From contig OV884009.1 in assembly GCA_930367205.1 (NCBI GenBank), forward strand, positions 90,603,189 to 90,667,188: a DNA stretch of 64,000 bases. Reading direction: 5' to 3'. Source of the DNA: Acanthosoma haemorrhoidale (lineage: Eukaryota > Arthropoda > Insecta > Hemiptera > Acanthosomatidae). Made by a program: the position numbers and the translations under genes. Shown in pieces: positions 10,101 to 22,300 of the stretch. The notes beneath the pieces are model-generated. The model saw only the letters and a program-made list of their open reading frames with translations, was not told the origin of the DNA and searched no databases. Position 1 is the stretch's first letter. Each line of letters opens with the position of its first letter.

Positions 10101-12587
10101 ATACTGAATGCCATTCTTTCATCAACAGATGCCCAAACTCACTCTGAGCCGGTTATGACTATAAAGATATCGTATTCGTTTAACATAATGTCTACCATGA
10201 TGTTCTTCTTGGGTTTTCTTTCTCTGTTTTCATTTAGGTTGTCTTCCTCATAAGTCCCTTGATATCAGGCTAGCTTTGGATATATTTACCAACTCACCCA
10301 TTATAATGGGTATTCCGCATGTATCATCAATCACTCACTCAATTGACTTAAAATGAAAACATTTCCAATATTCCAGAATTTTTATTTGGCCTAAATTTAA
10401 TCACACTGTTACAAAATTTTTCCTGTTCCTTCAATCTTATTGTCATGATACTGTTAATGAAAGTCCAAACTTTAATTGTTTCAGCAATATCTTTATCAAA
10501 AATACAACCCTCACCACATCTGAATTTCAAAAAATAAATTTATTACATTTCTATAGCCCAAATGTATGTGATAATATTTTTAAAAAATAAGTATTAAACA
10601 TAATATTTATTGACTATTTATTTTAATGTATGTTATTTCCAACTTAGTGGCACAGAGGTATTAGAAATCTCATGGATGGTCTTTTAGCAATATTATTTAT
10701 ATAATAAAATCTAAAAAAAACAAAAAAACTAGTCAGTTTAAAAACATTGTTCATTTTTTTTTTAATTTTACTTAATTTAAAACCCCTGCTATTCCAGCAT
10801 CTCCATCAAGACATCTAGGATCTTTTTATTATTTTTTACAGTTATGAATTTTTTGACTATATACAATTACATAGGACAACTAATAGGCCACATATTGTTT
10901 TAATAATAGGATCTGGTTAGTAGCTTTTTGGATAATGAAATCGAGGAGGATATCCATGGCACTTTTAGCTATGTCAGGTGCTAACAAGTTGTTACCTATC
11001 ACAAGGTGTTCAATTTGCTTAAAGAGCCACTAGTTTTAACTGAAATATCTGAAGGTATAGCACTTATACTAAGTTTAACACTTAATAAGCAGATATTTCA
11101 GGATGTTGGGAAGTTGATAGATGGTGTCTCAGTGCTGTTTTGGTAATGATGATTGCTATTTCAGGTGGAATATTGGTGAAAATGAATTGACATCAAAAGA
11201 GGTTAGAATGAGATGTTGTTATTATGTGGTGGTTTCTAAGACCTTCATGAGTTGAAAGTAATTTTTCAATTTGTATATGTTATTGTGACTGATCGTATTA
11301 ATGGTAGCAAGTATAAATTTTGAGATTTACTTAAGGAGATTGGATGTTAGGCATTATGCGACTGGTGGTAATGTTGGATTTGTGGAGCTAATAAGCTTTG
11401 AGACATTGAGATTTGTAGGATATTAGCAAGAAATTATCATCTACCATACCAACAGTTAGATTAGATTAACCCAGAGAAATGGGGGGCCGCCTGGTTGATA
11501 AGGAGATAGAGAATACTAGGCTGTTGACTAGAGATATAGATTTTAGGTATGTTTGCTCTGTTTCAGCAGTTATTATTATAGCATAGATGTAAAGGAAATT
11601 TTTGGTTATAGTTTTTATAAGCATATTTTGGGTACCAGTATGTTGCCAGCAATGTTTGTTTTCCTTTTTGTCTTCCTGTGTCTTTGACTACTGTCAGTTC
11701 TTAAAATAGTTTCAGGCACTGGAGTGGATTGTTGCAAATTATGCTTAGAACTAATTGAATTATCTACCTCTTTGATCAGATAAGAGAGGAGGACAGACAC
11801 TTACTATTGTTGTGAAATTGCAAGTTATGTCTGTTCGCTACATATTTGTGTAATCTAAACTGGATATTTCAAGTCAAATAGCCAAGTTGTAATCAGAGTT
11901 TATGAAATGGATAGTATGAACTGTTATGTGAGTCTGCATATGAACCCTTGATATATCAAGAACTTAACTGGAACTATTTAACGGGTAGTGTGGTGATTCA
12001 TTATGAATAAAACCTTATTTAACATGATTTTTAATGGATACTATTTATATTTTTAATAAATACATACAAATAATTCTTAAATGTATTCACAAATTTTGTT
12101 TTATGCCAGTGTATTCTGGCCGGTAAGTTTATATTTAATATTTTTATAGTAGATGTCAGGTGCTTTCCAGATTTACTGCTTATATTTTGCCAAGAGACGC
12201 TTGCTTAATATTACCTTTTTTTGAGCTATTTATGTTATTTATATTAAATATTTGCTAGTAAAACTAAGAGGCTTTTTGCTTGTACACATGTACTAGTCAA
12301 ATTAAGCAAAGAGAAACTTACATGCTGCTGTTACATTTTTTTTTTTGGATCTCTTTGTATTGCTTGTGCCCAGTATTTCCATGGTAAATGTTATGTGAAA
12401 TATTTATGAAGAATACACAGTTGTGTAAAAAGTCTTTAAACAAATTAAATTTTGATAAAAATGATAATTTTTTTAATTTAGAAGTGTTTTTATGTTATTA
12501 GTAGTAAATTTATTAATACTTGCAGAAATCTTAGATGTAATATACTTTTAAATTAACATTGTTTTCAATTAACAATGAGCCAAGAGA
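7141..12587. other. Intergenic, AT-rich, old repeat fragments
   Basis: Apart from the repeat segment at 8,050-8,290, I find no exon with coding character, no RNA gene and no clear element ends. Open frames here (for example 7,974-8,165, 8,781-9,143 and 9,752-9,958 on the plus strand, 11,615-11,800 on the minus strand) have no recognisable domain and low-complexity composition. Confidence 0.4.
8050..8290 (-). repeat. Coding-like repeat fragment, paired with 41,310-41,470
   Basis: Minus-strand translation contains NFGFISHIYKIPNESIIIDL then FHIDSHFLKERVDSLWYCTS. The plus strand at 41,310-41,470 gives the related FGFIGHRC.., [12 protein letters not shown] and a matching region ending in a similar 'ttggtatggtat' stretch. 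Two diverged copies in opposite orientation, with codon-level conservation, indicate an old dispersed element with a coding past. I cannot assign the family. Confidence 0.5.
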
Positions 12588-12884
12588 TCAATGCTTTGTA
12601 TTGTATTGAAACTTCTTTATTGTGATGAAATTACAATCTGCCTTATTAGGCAATAAGTAATTGTGATAAATGTTCTCATTCATACCATACTTACAATTCT
12701 CATTCATACAGCATTTACAAACAGCCCAGAAACCTCCCGAATCCACATGGTTGTCATCTTCCTCACATGCAAAAGAGGAAGCGGAGTCTTGGGAAGTCCA
12801 ACACACTCCTCTGTCAGCTGCATCACCGGATATGAGCCAGTGGAGGCTGACTAAGAGCGCGAGAGCGGCATAAGCTCTGGACAT
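12588..12884 (-). CDS. Small Cys-rich secreted protein (first exon, possibly spliced)
   Basis: The ATG at 12,884 opens a 98-codon frame. Residues 1-23 form a clear signal peptide (MSRAYAALALLVSLHWLISG, then DAA before a likely cleavage). The mature part has Cys at 28, 40, 56, 58 and 59, with a WAVCKCC block. A good donor (GAATT/GTAAGTATGG) lies at 12,695/12,694. Past it, composition turns AT-rich, and an AATAAA (12,616-12,621) falls inside the frame. The real product is therefore probably 63 codons of exon 1 plus an unseen exon. A TATA box and short leader precede it. I do not recognise the family and assign no function. Confidence 0.55.
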   Translation of the reverse strand: MSRAYAALALLVSLHWLISGDAADRGVCWTSQDSASSFACEEDDNHVDSGGFWAVCKCCMNENCKYGMNENIYHNYLLPNKADCNFITIKKFQYNTKH

Positions 12885-12925
12885 GATTAGAGAAACTGGC
12901 CATTGCCAGGACTCCCACTGTCATG

Positions 12926-12933
12926 TATTTATA
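12926..12933 (-). promoter_or_regulatory. TATA box of the Cys-rich gene
   Basis: TATAAATA on the minus strand lies 42 bases upstream of the ATG at 12,884. With initiation about 30 bases downstream, near 12,900 (CCAGTTTC), the 5' leader would be only 10-20 bases. This is the usual architecture of short, strongly regulated secreted-protein genes of insects. Confidence 0.55.
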
Positions 12934-12957
12934 GCAGGTCACGAGGCCACTGCCGTT

Positions 12958-13405
12958 TTAGTCTCTGAGGAGGATTATAGGGATGAGTGAGATACAGTGT
13001 GATGCCTGTGCTATGGAATTGGGGTGGTTGGATGGGTTACTATGGGATTTCATGAACTTGGAAGGGATGAATTCAAGAATGTAAGGTGTATTAAGATCAT
13101 TACGAAGGGTTTTGTTACTGACGTAATAAGGGGCATTTACTATTGTCCTCAGGACTTTTGATTGCAAGGATTGGATACGCTTGATGTTCGACATTTTAGC
13201 TGTCCCACATAGCTCTATTCCGTATGTCCAGATTGGCTTAAGTATAACTTTGTGGATTAGTAATTTCTTTTCTATTGAGAGATGGGATGTCCTTCGAAGT
13301 AGTCTGTACAGTTGTCCAAAGCGTCTGATAAGTTCTTGTCTTTGTAGCCTCGTGTGTGGGTTCAATGTCAGCTATTGTCGAGATGGAAGCCTAAATAATG
13401 ATATA
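12958..13405 (-). mobile_element. 5'-truncated Jockey-type LINE, reverse transcriptase C-terminus
   Basis: A 135-residue minus-strand frame begins NPHTRLQRQELIRRFGQLYR and contains KLLIHKVILKPIWTYGIELCG, NIKRIQSLQSKVLRTIVNAPYY and TLRNDLNTP. These blocks mark the end of Jockey-clade LINE ORF2 proteins (ILKPIWTYGIQLWG, QSKxLRxIxNAPWYVSN). Similarity reaches to about 13,405 upstream. The rest of ORF2 is missing. Its 3' edge is only about 25 bases from the TATA box of the secreted-protein gene on the same strand. Confidence 0.82.
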
Positions 13406-16150
13406 CTTACATTCAATTATTTGATATCAAATAAACTTACTTAATAAGGGCATTAAAGTAAAAAAAAATAAATAAAATAAGTAAAACGACAAAGCTCCCA
13501 GCGACATTCCACAACAAATTCCTGTCCTCAAGTTACCTTTGAACCGCTTATTAAAATATTGGCGATTATTTTCTGGGGTTTTGTTGAATTTGTATATTTG
13601 ATCCAAGAATCAATATTCTCACCATATAAATCGATTTGTAAAATAAAACTAATTTGTGAAGATGACAAAGAGCACAATCTGTGAAGGAACACAGGGGAGA
13701 GTAGGTTTGGGGATGTGAGATTGTTAAATACCTGCATATTAATAAATGATACTCAAAGTAAACAAATTTTAAATAAGTTAGTATAAAGTTATAGCTATAA
13801 CTTATAAGTAGAATGAAGTCATTAACAGCAAAGATGCCATTCGATACATACATAAATAGGATAAACATTTCATTGCAGACATCTTTTTCAATCCTGATGA
13901 TGATTAACGGCGAAACGTTGACTGTTAAATGATATACTGTCAATAATAGAATACTTTGAAGGGGCTAACACTTAAACTAAGAGTGCAAATCCACAAATTG
14001 TAAGTAGGTAACATATAGACACCAAAAAAAAACCTATTAAAATTGGTAGGAACCGCGATTTATGTTGCTGCCTCTGAAAGGTTCAAGAGTTATAATGTTG
14101 TATGTTTGTTGGTTTTCGTGAGGCCAAATAATATAGGCGTCTTTATAAAACATGAGTGTCATTAAATAATTTATTATTTCCTGTTAATAAATAAAAACAT
14201 ATTTTTCTATAATTTTTAGTAGGGTAGCATAACAACTGTACGTGCGTGCATTTAGAGGAGTTAAATGTTGATAGCGGTCATTTCCTCAGCATAGCTCACA
14301 TCCAAGCGAGGATATCATGCTTAGAGTAATTCGATGAACATCCAAGCAGTTCAACTTAAAGAAGTTTGGAGTCCTTCAAATTCTTCTAAAAAAGTATGAA
14401 GATAGTCTTGACCAAAAAGGTCAGTTTTGGGTGATAGATAGTACAAATAAGGACTGAGCCAGTTGTAGTGCTGCAATGGAACAAACAAGCTGCTGAGGAA
14501 ATATTAGGGCAGGACGAAAAAGAAGCTAGATCCCCTTAATTAGATGCAGAGTGTGATGCTGCCAAAAACAGTCCTTAAAAAAGAATGCTCACCAGTCTAA
14601 CAGAAAGAACAGTATATGAATACCGAAATAGTAGAGAGGAAAAGAAGTTTCATCACAGTTAGAAAAGAGCATGAAAAAGTCTACAAATCATTTCAGAGAG
14701 AGGGATGGAAGGAATACACAATGCTCACATTACTTATTTATTGACTAAGTCAGCATAGTAGTATCAATAGAGAAGGAATACAAAACACAATTTCCTCCAG
14801 AAACTTGTAAGTGTGAGAAGGCGAACTATGAGTGAATGTGTTGTGCATGTTCAAGGCCTTCCCATCAAGAAGAGGCGTAAGGCAAAGTGATACCTCTTGT
14901 TAAATTTTCCTCCAATACTCACAAAGAATATGAACTACAGGCACAATTTTTAATAGAGCAGTACAACTCCTTGCATACTCTATTAAAATTAATATTGAAG
15001 GTCACTCATTGCAGTCTTACAGGTTTTTAACTCTTGAGGCTACTGCTGGGTGATGTGGACTTGGCCATAAATGAAAAGTACATAGTAGCAAAACAAGAAC
15101 CCAGGCACCCAAGATCTACCCGAGGAATATTTTTGGTTAATATCAATTTGTGCAGATATCTGAGTTAACAAATGACCTAGATATCTGTGTTTACAAAAAT
15201 GATTATGTCTGCCTTTGCAGCTACTTCGGGCTATAACATCGTTTGAGGAGGCTTGTATCAACATTGTTCTGTTTAAGACACTGATTGGCCCAGTTATTAT
15301 ATTTGATGGGAAACCTGGACGACAACCAAATCCAAGGGAACTGATGTCCAAATATCGGTTCTCTAACGCATATATGGACCTATTTGTTCTGCAGGCAAAT
15401 TGAGATGAAGAAGCAAACGAGTTGTTCAAAGAGCCTGATGTAATGAAACTGGGAAGGCCGAGATGACCAGGCTAGGTAACGGGGAGGAGTGACAATGTGA
15501 TCTCAAAAAACTTACACATAAATGATGCCAGGAATAATGAAATTTGTATGAAGCCAAAGCATGGACACTACAAAACCAAATGTATAAGCTATCCTTATTC
15601 ACAAAAAGGAAGTTCTTATCCTGCATTTAAGGTTTGTTAGGCTAGCTAAACTGAGATGATTTAGTCATCTGACACAAATGAATCACAGTGAAGTTCCAAG
15701 TTAGACAAACTTTACACAATTAACTGTATTTACAGACCGAACCTATGTCGAGATTAAAAGTTAGTTCCCAATGACAATGAATAATCTGAAGCCACATTTA
15801 GCATAGATGACTAGCATAAAAGTATGCAAGAGTTGTTGCACTATTGAAATGAAACCACTTAATTTTCTACCCTACAGATTTATACAAACTGTGGCCAGAT
15901 CTTTCTTTATCTATGCATCCTCCCTCTGAAATTAAATTTATTTTAAGACATCTAAGCACACATACCCTTTCTTCATTAAAACCTTATAGTATCCAGTGTT
16001 GTTTTAATAGTCAACTGTCTTATTTCTGCGTATATTTCAATTCACTTTATTTTGTGTTTATTTTAATTGGACTTAAATCCTAAAAAAAGTATAGATTTAT
16101 AATTAGTAAAAAGTGTCAAGACATTTTCTTCTTTCTTTAGTTTTTTTAGG
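13406..16150. other. Intergenic with degenerate coding-like patches
   Basis: Contains a hammerhead-like motif at 13,894-13,920 and a stretch at 14,280-15,640 of higher GC with short open patches on both strands (for example VIIFDGKPGRQPNPREL, plus strand, near 15,290). I do not recognise this patch; an old mobile element is the likeliest explanation. Confidence 0.3.
13894..13920 (+). repeat. Hammerhead-like core motif
   Basis: CTGATGA, then eleven bases, then CGAAACGTTG: the two conserved strands of a hammerhead ribozyme core in the correct order. The bases between do not form a good stem II, so activity is doubtful. Related motifs occur at 23,761, 24,084 (minus), 27,839 and 33,093. Confidence 0.4.
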
Positions 16151-16538
16151 CCATCTTATGAAGTAATTTTATTAAATATTCTTTCAGTAGGTCCCACTAC
16201 CTAAGAATATGTTATAAATAATGGATATTTGCTATTAGTTGCAGAAAGAAAGTAATAATGAAACACAAATGGAAATTATTTTTGTATTAAACATAATTCA
16301 CAATCTTACGAAAACTATAAATACACAAAACTTGTACGGCATTTATATTCATGCCAATACTTTGATAAATTTAGCTCTCGCTAAAATAACAGATGTTAAT
16401 AGAAGAGCTTTAAAAACCTTATACTACCATAAATAAAATTAAGAAAGTGAATTTACAATTTTTTTTTTAAGCATATTTTATGCTGTTCAAAACGTGGTAT
16501 CCTGTCAATTGCAATAACTATTTTACATGGTTATAATA

Positions 16539-16605
16539 TTTGAAATTATAATCAAATTATACATTAGAGAAGTCAATATTTATACATTTATAATTTGATC
16601 ATAAT
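16539..16605. repeat. AT-rich inverted repeat (hairpin)
   Basis: The arm ATTATAATCAAATTATA is followed, after about 25 bases, by its near-complement TATAATTTGATCATAAT. This gives a stem of about 17 bp with one unpaired base, which could fold in a lingerer 3' UTR if transcription reaches it. Confidence 0.5.
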
Positions 16606-17709
16606 TACAATAAGCTACATCTTTATCTAGTCACCATGAAGTTAATTCTTACATTAAGTCTCTGAAATGAACAAAACAATGACTCAATGGAATCAAAAAA
16701 ATAACATAGATGAACATTTTCAGAACATTCTAAATTTAAAAAGATCAAACGATAAATCACAATTTTCTTTGCTTTCACAGCTAACAAAAATAATAAAGAC
16801 AAATAGGAGATTTTCAGGAAAACTATTTAAGACGCATTATTTCATAATAACGAAAATTCCATGAGAAGAAATACACACAGGCAACCATTTATTGAAAATT
16901 ATATAATTTCTTTGTGCAATAATATTATTGGTAGAGAAATCAAATTTGTCAGCTTGAAATATTAAAACGAGATATTTGGGATATATTCATACAAACTTAC
17001 ATGTTTATTAATTATGTCTTGGCTTTACATTTTTAAGTGATAATAAATTACCTATTCATTAAAAAATACTGCTTTTAAACAACAAATTAACAGATGACAA
17101 TCAAACTGCACCTAGGGCAATAAAAAACCATTATTTTATACATTTTATGTGTTTTTGTTGGTTGAATGGAATATATTAAACCACCATAACCATTCAATAT
17201 ATATAAAAAAAATAAACTCAAACTAAACAAAGAAGATATAAACATAACTGCAGGGTGTTCCAGATACTGTGGTAATTAATAAAATAAAACTATTTTGAGC
17301 TTATAAATTATAAAATAAACAACATAATGTCGAGCAAACTGACAATATCTAGCCACAATTAAAATGTCATTTGAATGTTAAAATATATTTAATATAATAC
17401 AATTGAAATGGTTATATAGTGTCCAATTTGAGCAAACAAAAGGCTAATCATAATCGTATAATCACCTATACTTGGATTGTACAAATAAAGTAAGGGGCTC
17501 ATTACAAATAGATGTATAAACAGATTAAAATAAATATATTTAAATAAAGCACATTAAATATGATCCAGATCACAAAAAATATAATGTAACCAAATGAGCC
17601 AGGCAAATAGTCTTTTGCAACCACTAACTAACAATTAAGGGAGTTATAAGATAAAATTGAAAATTTATTCATGGACATCTTTTAGACATAGTATGCATGT
17701 CTATATACT

Positions 17710-18110
17710 TGCTACATTAATCTGTAATTCGATTGAGTGATGTAAAAAGCCAGTAGGGGGGCTATCAACTGAGCTAAGCAACACGAGGTCCCAATGGGAA
17801 ATTTCTTTAGTTGGTGATTTTGAATAATTAATAAATAAATCCATACAAAAAACAACAACAGCCTAATAGAAATAGTAAAATAGACTGCTATCAAAGGGGA
17901 ATTATTAGTGGCAATAATAACCATGATGTAAATAGTAGTTTTCTGGTTTTAATAAATAAAAATCTATGATATGATAACTCTTATAATTCAATTACAAATA
18001 CATGCTACATTAATCTGTAGTTCGATTAAGTGATTAAAAAAGCAGCTATTTCAAAATATAATAGCCTAACAGAAATTGAGGCAGTATTATTAGCATTAGT
18101 AATTGTTAAA
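17710..18110. repeat. Local direct duplication of about 290-bp period
   Basis: The string gctacattaatctgta(a/g)ttcgatt(g/a)agtga occurs at about 17,711 and 18,003. It is followed in both copies by related cctaa(t/c)agaaat and gaattattag(t/c)..aataat segments. The copies have diverged and the second is shorter. Confidence 0.55.
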
Positions 18111-19203
18111 GAAAAAAAATATAGCAGTAATATGATCCTGTTCCACATTCTTTTAAAAATGTATTTACATATATTTCAGTTTAGGTAAAGCTTTAACTTC
18201 ACATAATATTTATTAAATGTTGATGATGTGGCCTTGAGAGAAATAAGTTTAGCTTGGTTATAAGATCTTAATGGTAACATAAGCCACTAATTATAAAAAA
18301 TACATCCATATACTGAGGTCAGGTGTTCTATCAATAATTAAAAATACTAATAAATAATCAAGAACAGATCAATACTGGCCATAATTAAAAATAAACAAAT
18401 GAAGGAAAACTAATCAAAGATTAAAACTGATAAACCTAACAGGGCATAGAAACGCAAATTTTATTCCTGAAGATTTTTAATGGTAAACCATTAAACCATG
18501 AAAAATGGTTATATGTTATCTAAAATTTAACAAAAAAAATAAAATAAAAAACCTTTAAAAAATTGGAAAAAGTACAAATTTTCCATTTCCATGTAAGTAT
18601 GCCTAAAATGAAAGGTTTCATTCCACTGAAGACCATCATAATAATGGATTTAATAGTTTAATGATAGATTTATATCACAACTTAAATCTTTTTAGACATA
18701 ATCAAATAGCAACAACTGGCATATACAACTTTTTCATAAAAAGACACTGAAATTGACCACTTTATCTGCAACATCCTGTATACACCAAGCATAAAAAAAA
18801 AAAAAAAGATTGTAAGTTAATATAAACTAGTTTACACACTTGAAGTACATGTTAAGGTAGTTAAAACATAGAAAACTGGTGGTTCGGTTTTCAAAATTTT
18901 GAAATAAAACATGCAATTTTTCATGTCACTGAGTTAGGTGTGGCATTTCTATACAAATGGATTATAAAACAATAAATTAAAATAACATACAACTACTGAC
19001 TAATCATTCTGAGAAAAGTATTTCAAATTTAAAGCTATCACTTCTTAACTGTAAATCAGGAAAGTTGACATCAGTTCTGGTTTATAAAAATTTTTTTTTA
19101 TTTTTATTTTTTTACAATATACTGACAATATATTAAACAATTAAAGGGTAGGTATTTACAAGAACTTACTGACTGTTTAAACAATAATTCTAATTAAAAA
19201 AAA

Positions 19204-19308
19204 TTAATTTTGGGTCCAGTAGGTAGAAGTAGAATAATTTGCTTTCGTCATTACTACCTTAGCTTGTTGATTTCCTTGAGATCTTCCACTCATAGCATTT
19301 GATCCATC
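19204..19308 (-). CDS. lig: lingerer coding exon 20 (last), stop TAA
   Basis: 105 bp including stop. [20 protein letters not shown] then [14 protein letters not shown]. It ends with the family's typical basic, Gln-rich and YW-containing C-terminus. The stop is at 19,206-19,204. The acceptor is tttttaag. Confidence 0.9.
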   Translation of the reverse strand, partial: DGSNAMSGRSQGNQQAKVVMTKANYSTSTYWTQN

Positions 19309-22300
19309 CTTAAAAAAACAACACAAAATTAAATTAAATATCATCTGAAAACATTGAAATTTAAATACTGTGGTAGACTAATGGATCACATATAACACAT
19401 AATCATAACAGCTCAGTGTTTTCCTGAAATGATGATAACTTATTTTCGTTAACACATGTATACTGATATATCAGCATAAAACCAAAAGTAGACATTAGTT
19501 GATGCATTAAATTATATTAACATAATAAGATTGTATCTAGTAGTATATTTACTGCATTTGACTAAATAGCAGCACGGCCTTAATATTAAAACCAGTCATT
19601 CATATTTTACTGTGAGACATTTTTATTGTAAATTTATGAATTAATCTTAATAAATAGAAATGATTCTTTAATATAACAAAATTTGATTAACTTCTTTTAG
19701 GATGTTTTCTGCAGTCTCAGTCAAAGTTCAATCAGTTTAGTGATGAGGGAAAATCAGTAGCCACTTGGATAAAGAAGTAGGGAATCTAGCCTAGAAAACT
19801 GAAATAAAGTTTGAGAGGAAACAACTTAGTGCTTCTACTGCTAGGCTCCTTACTGCTATATCCTAATTATGATGGCTTTAATATAATTTTTTTTGTGAAA
19901 ACATAAATCAGGTTTATAGCTATATTTGAGGGGTGAATCTACCCCTACACTAGAGACAAAAAAAAGTGCTTTGCATCATGAAAATAATTAATTTATTTTA
20001 TTTTTCATAAAACCTCTACTTTTTCTTATAATTACTAACGCCAATTTAACAAAAATGACATACAAGACATTAAATTTAAAGAAGTGCCATAAGGTAAAGC
20101 ATATTTTTTTTCTTATTTACGTTATTATTGGTATTACACTTGATTTATTCTGAAAAGTTAATTAAAGTCACGAGAAGAAAAAGCGTTATGGATTTTCCTA
20201 TTCTGCACCTGTGAATTTTTAATCCTTATTCTCTAATATTATCTATATTATAATGGTGGAGTGTTATTGGTATGGTGGAGAGATTATGTTTCGGTTAACT
20301 GATATAGCAGGCTCTAGTTAATCTCTTCCCCAGTTAAGAGGAATTCTCCAGTTCGTCTCTTTTCAGAGATGGAATGGAGACTCTGAAATCCTTCAGCTGT
20401 CTGCTAGTTAACAAATTTGTCTGAAGTCACCTGAGTGAGGAATCTACATCAGTAGAGCCTAACATTTCGGAGCCAGGAGAGTCAACCAAAAGGAGAGGAA
20501 AAGAAGCAATTTAAAGACAATAATATACAAATTTTAAGCCTCTATAACAGGTATAAAAACAAATAAATTAGGAGAAGTAATTAGTGCCGTAGACTAATTT
20601 GAACTGTTTTATTACATTGGAAATAATCTTGCCTAACCTCAGTCCCTAAAACAGTTAACAAGGTGATGAGTCTGTAGATAAAGATAGAAATTCTTTCATG
20701 GGACCTATCTGTACCAACCATATCCACCAAACCCTTTCAAGGAAATATAATTTCCCTTAAATTAAAATCTTCATTTCACTCCTAAAATACTAAATTTCAC
20801 TAATCAAGACTTCAACCACCTAACATACCAAAGATCGCTATGCTCTGATCGCTGCTTTCTTGCTAGACCTCCATAATTGGAACTTAATAGCTCCGTCTAG
20901 TCATCATTCTCATTCTTTATTGAATTCAAATCCTGTCTGTTGTAATCTATAAATCTTCTAAACCTATCATTGGTTCATTACACTTGAGTAAATGAAAGAA
21001 AGAATGGACACGGCTTGGCCTCCACACCCTGGCCTGAACTCTTCTCGGAAATATGGTCATTTAATGCCCATAAGTTGGTTTCCTGCCAATTGTTGGCATG
21101 TGAATAACATTCTCCTTTATTAGTTGAAGTTTTAAGCTTTGTTAATCTGATGTTGAGTAAGTTTTCTTTATATTATATTTTTACAATGCATTGACAATGG
21201 TCGGTCAGTTATGGCAATAAACCAATACAAATATTGATTACTATTTCTTGGCAATTGTTGTTTTTGAAATAAGTAATTATAAAAGTTGAAATTAATGACC
21301 AGTGAAACTATTGTGAAAATTGTTTAAATAAAAATGTTATTTTATTAATAACTGAGATGAGTTTTGTTCTTATTGTCAAAATCATTCTTTTTTTTAATAA
21401 AAGAAAAAATAAATAACAATTTCAAAAGTCATATACCTGACCTGTAAGAAAAAATAACAAAAGATTATTCAGAAGAATACATGTATTTTTCAAATTTGTA
21501 CTAATAAAAGTGGTTCTATGTTTGTCTATAAAAGTTTGTTTATAAGCGAATTTGCTTTACACACATTATTCCTCAAGACTTATCGGGTCCAAATTCAGAA
21601 CAATGATAAATTAGTTAACACAGTGGCCAATTTGTTTTCATTAATAGGGTAAAACAGGAGAAAATTCTGTGATTTTTCTTATTAAAATCTTTGCTTCCAA
21701 GCTTCTTAAAAGAAATTTTTTTTGCATAGCGTTTAAACGAGACGAGACCCGGGATATTTTTCTGCTTGTACTGACTAATCAGTGATTACTGTTTGTGAGA
21801 TACTTTAATCTAAAGTCATCTCCTCGAAACTTCAGATTAAAATATCTTGACAACTATAACCATGAAAAATATAGGATATGAAAAATATAGGATAAATGAT
21901 AAGAATACTCAAAATGTTATCCCACAAAATTGGTATGCAAACGAACACCACAGCTTCACTCATTGAAAAGTTATAATGAAAAACAAAAAAAAAAACACAG
22001 AAACCCAGGGCTATTCTGCTAGTTAATTATATTTGTAATTGCTATTACTAAAAGAAGGTAGATTTTTTATGTTTATTTTTAAATATTAAACAGTCACAAG
22101 TTTATATCTAAAATTTTGAGTTCATTATTTTACATGCCATGTTAATTTGTTACATTTACATGTATTAGTCATAAGTTTAATTTAATCCCCTACATTGGCC
22201 AGGATGTAGCCTAATACTCTTAAATATATTTGTGATTCTTAGAGGACTTGAGTGTTCCAGAATAAAGGTTATTTTTTATTTAATTTTAATTAAGGTGACC

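Larger units (their letters stand above)
16151..19203 (-). other. Downstream/3' UTR region of lingerer, very AT-rich
   Basis: Follows the lingerer stop codon. Overlapping AATAAA signals lie at 19,097-19,102 and 19,103-19,108 on the minus strand, about 100 bases after the stop. Many further AATAAA copies lie downstream, so a long or alternatively ended 3' UTR is possible. The region holds a local duplication (17,710-18,110) and an AT hairpin (16,539-16,605). No other gene is visible. Confidence 0.4.

Noticed and set aside
12663..12873. Plus-strand ORFs opposite the Cys-rich exon
   Set aside because: They are antisense shadows; the minus strand has the signal peptide, cysteines, TATA box and splice donor.
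13181..13444. Plus-strand ORF of 87 codons
   Set aside because: Shadow of the minus-strand LINE reverse transcriptase fragment.
15040..15429. 129-codon minus-strand ORF and the overlapping plus-strand patch (VIIFDGKPGRQPNP...)
   Set aside because: Neither strand shows a known domain, start context or splice structure; left as an unassigned, probably mobile-element-derived patch.
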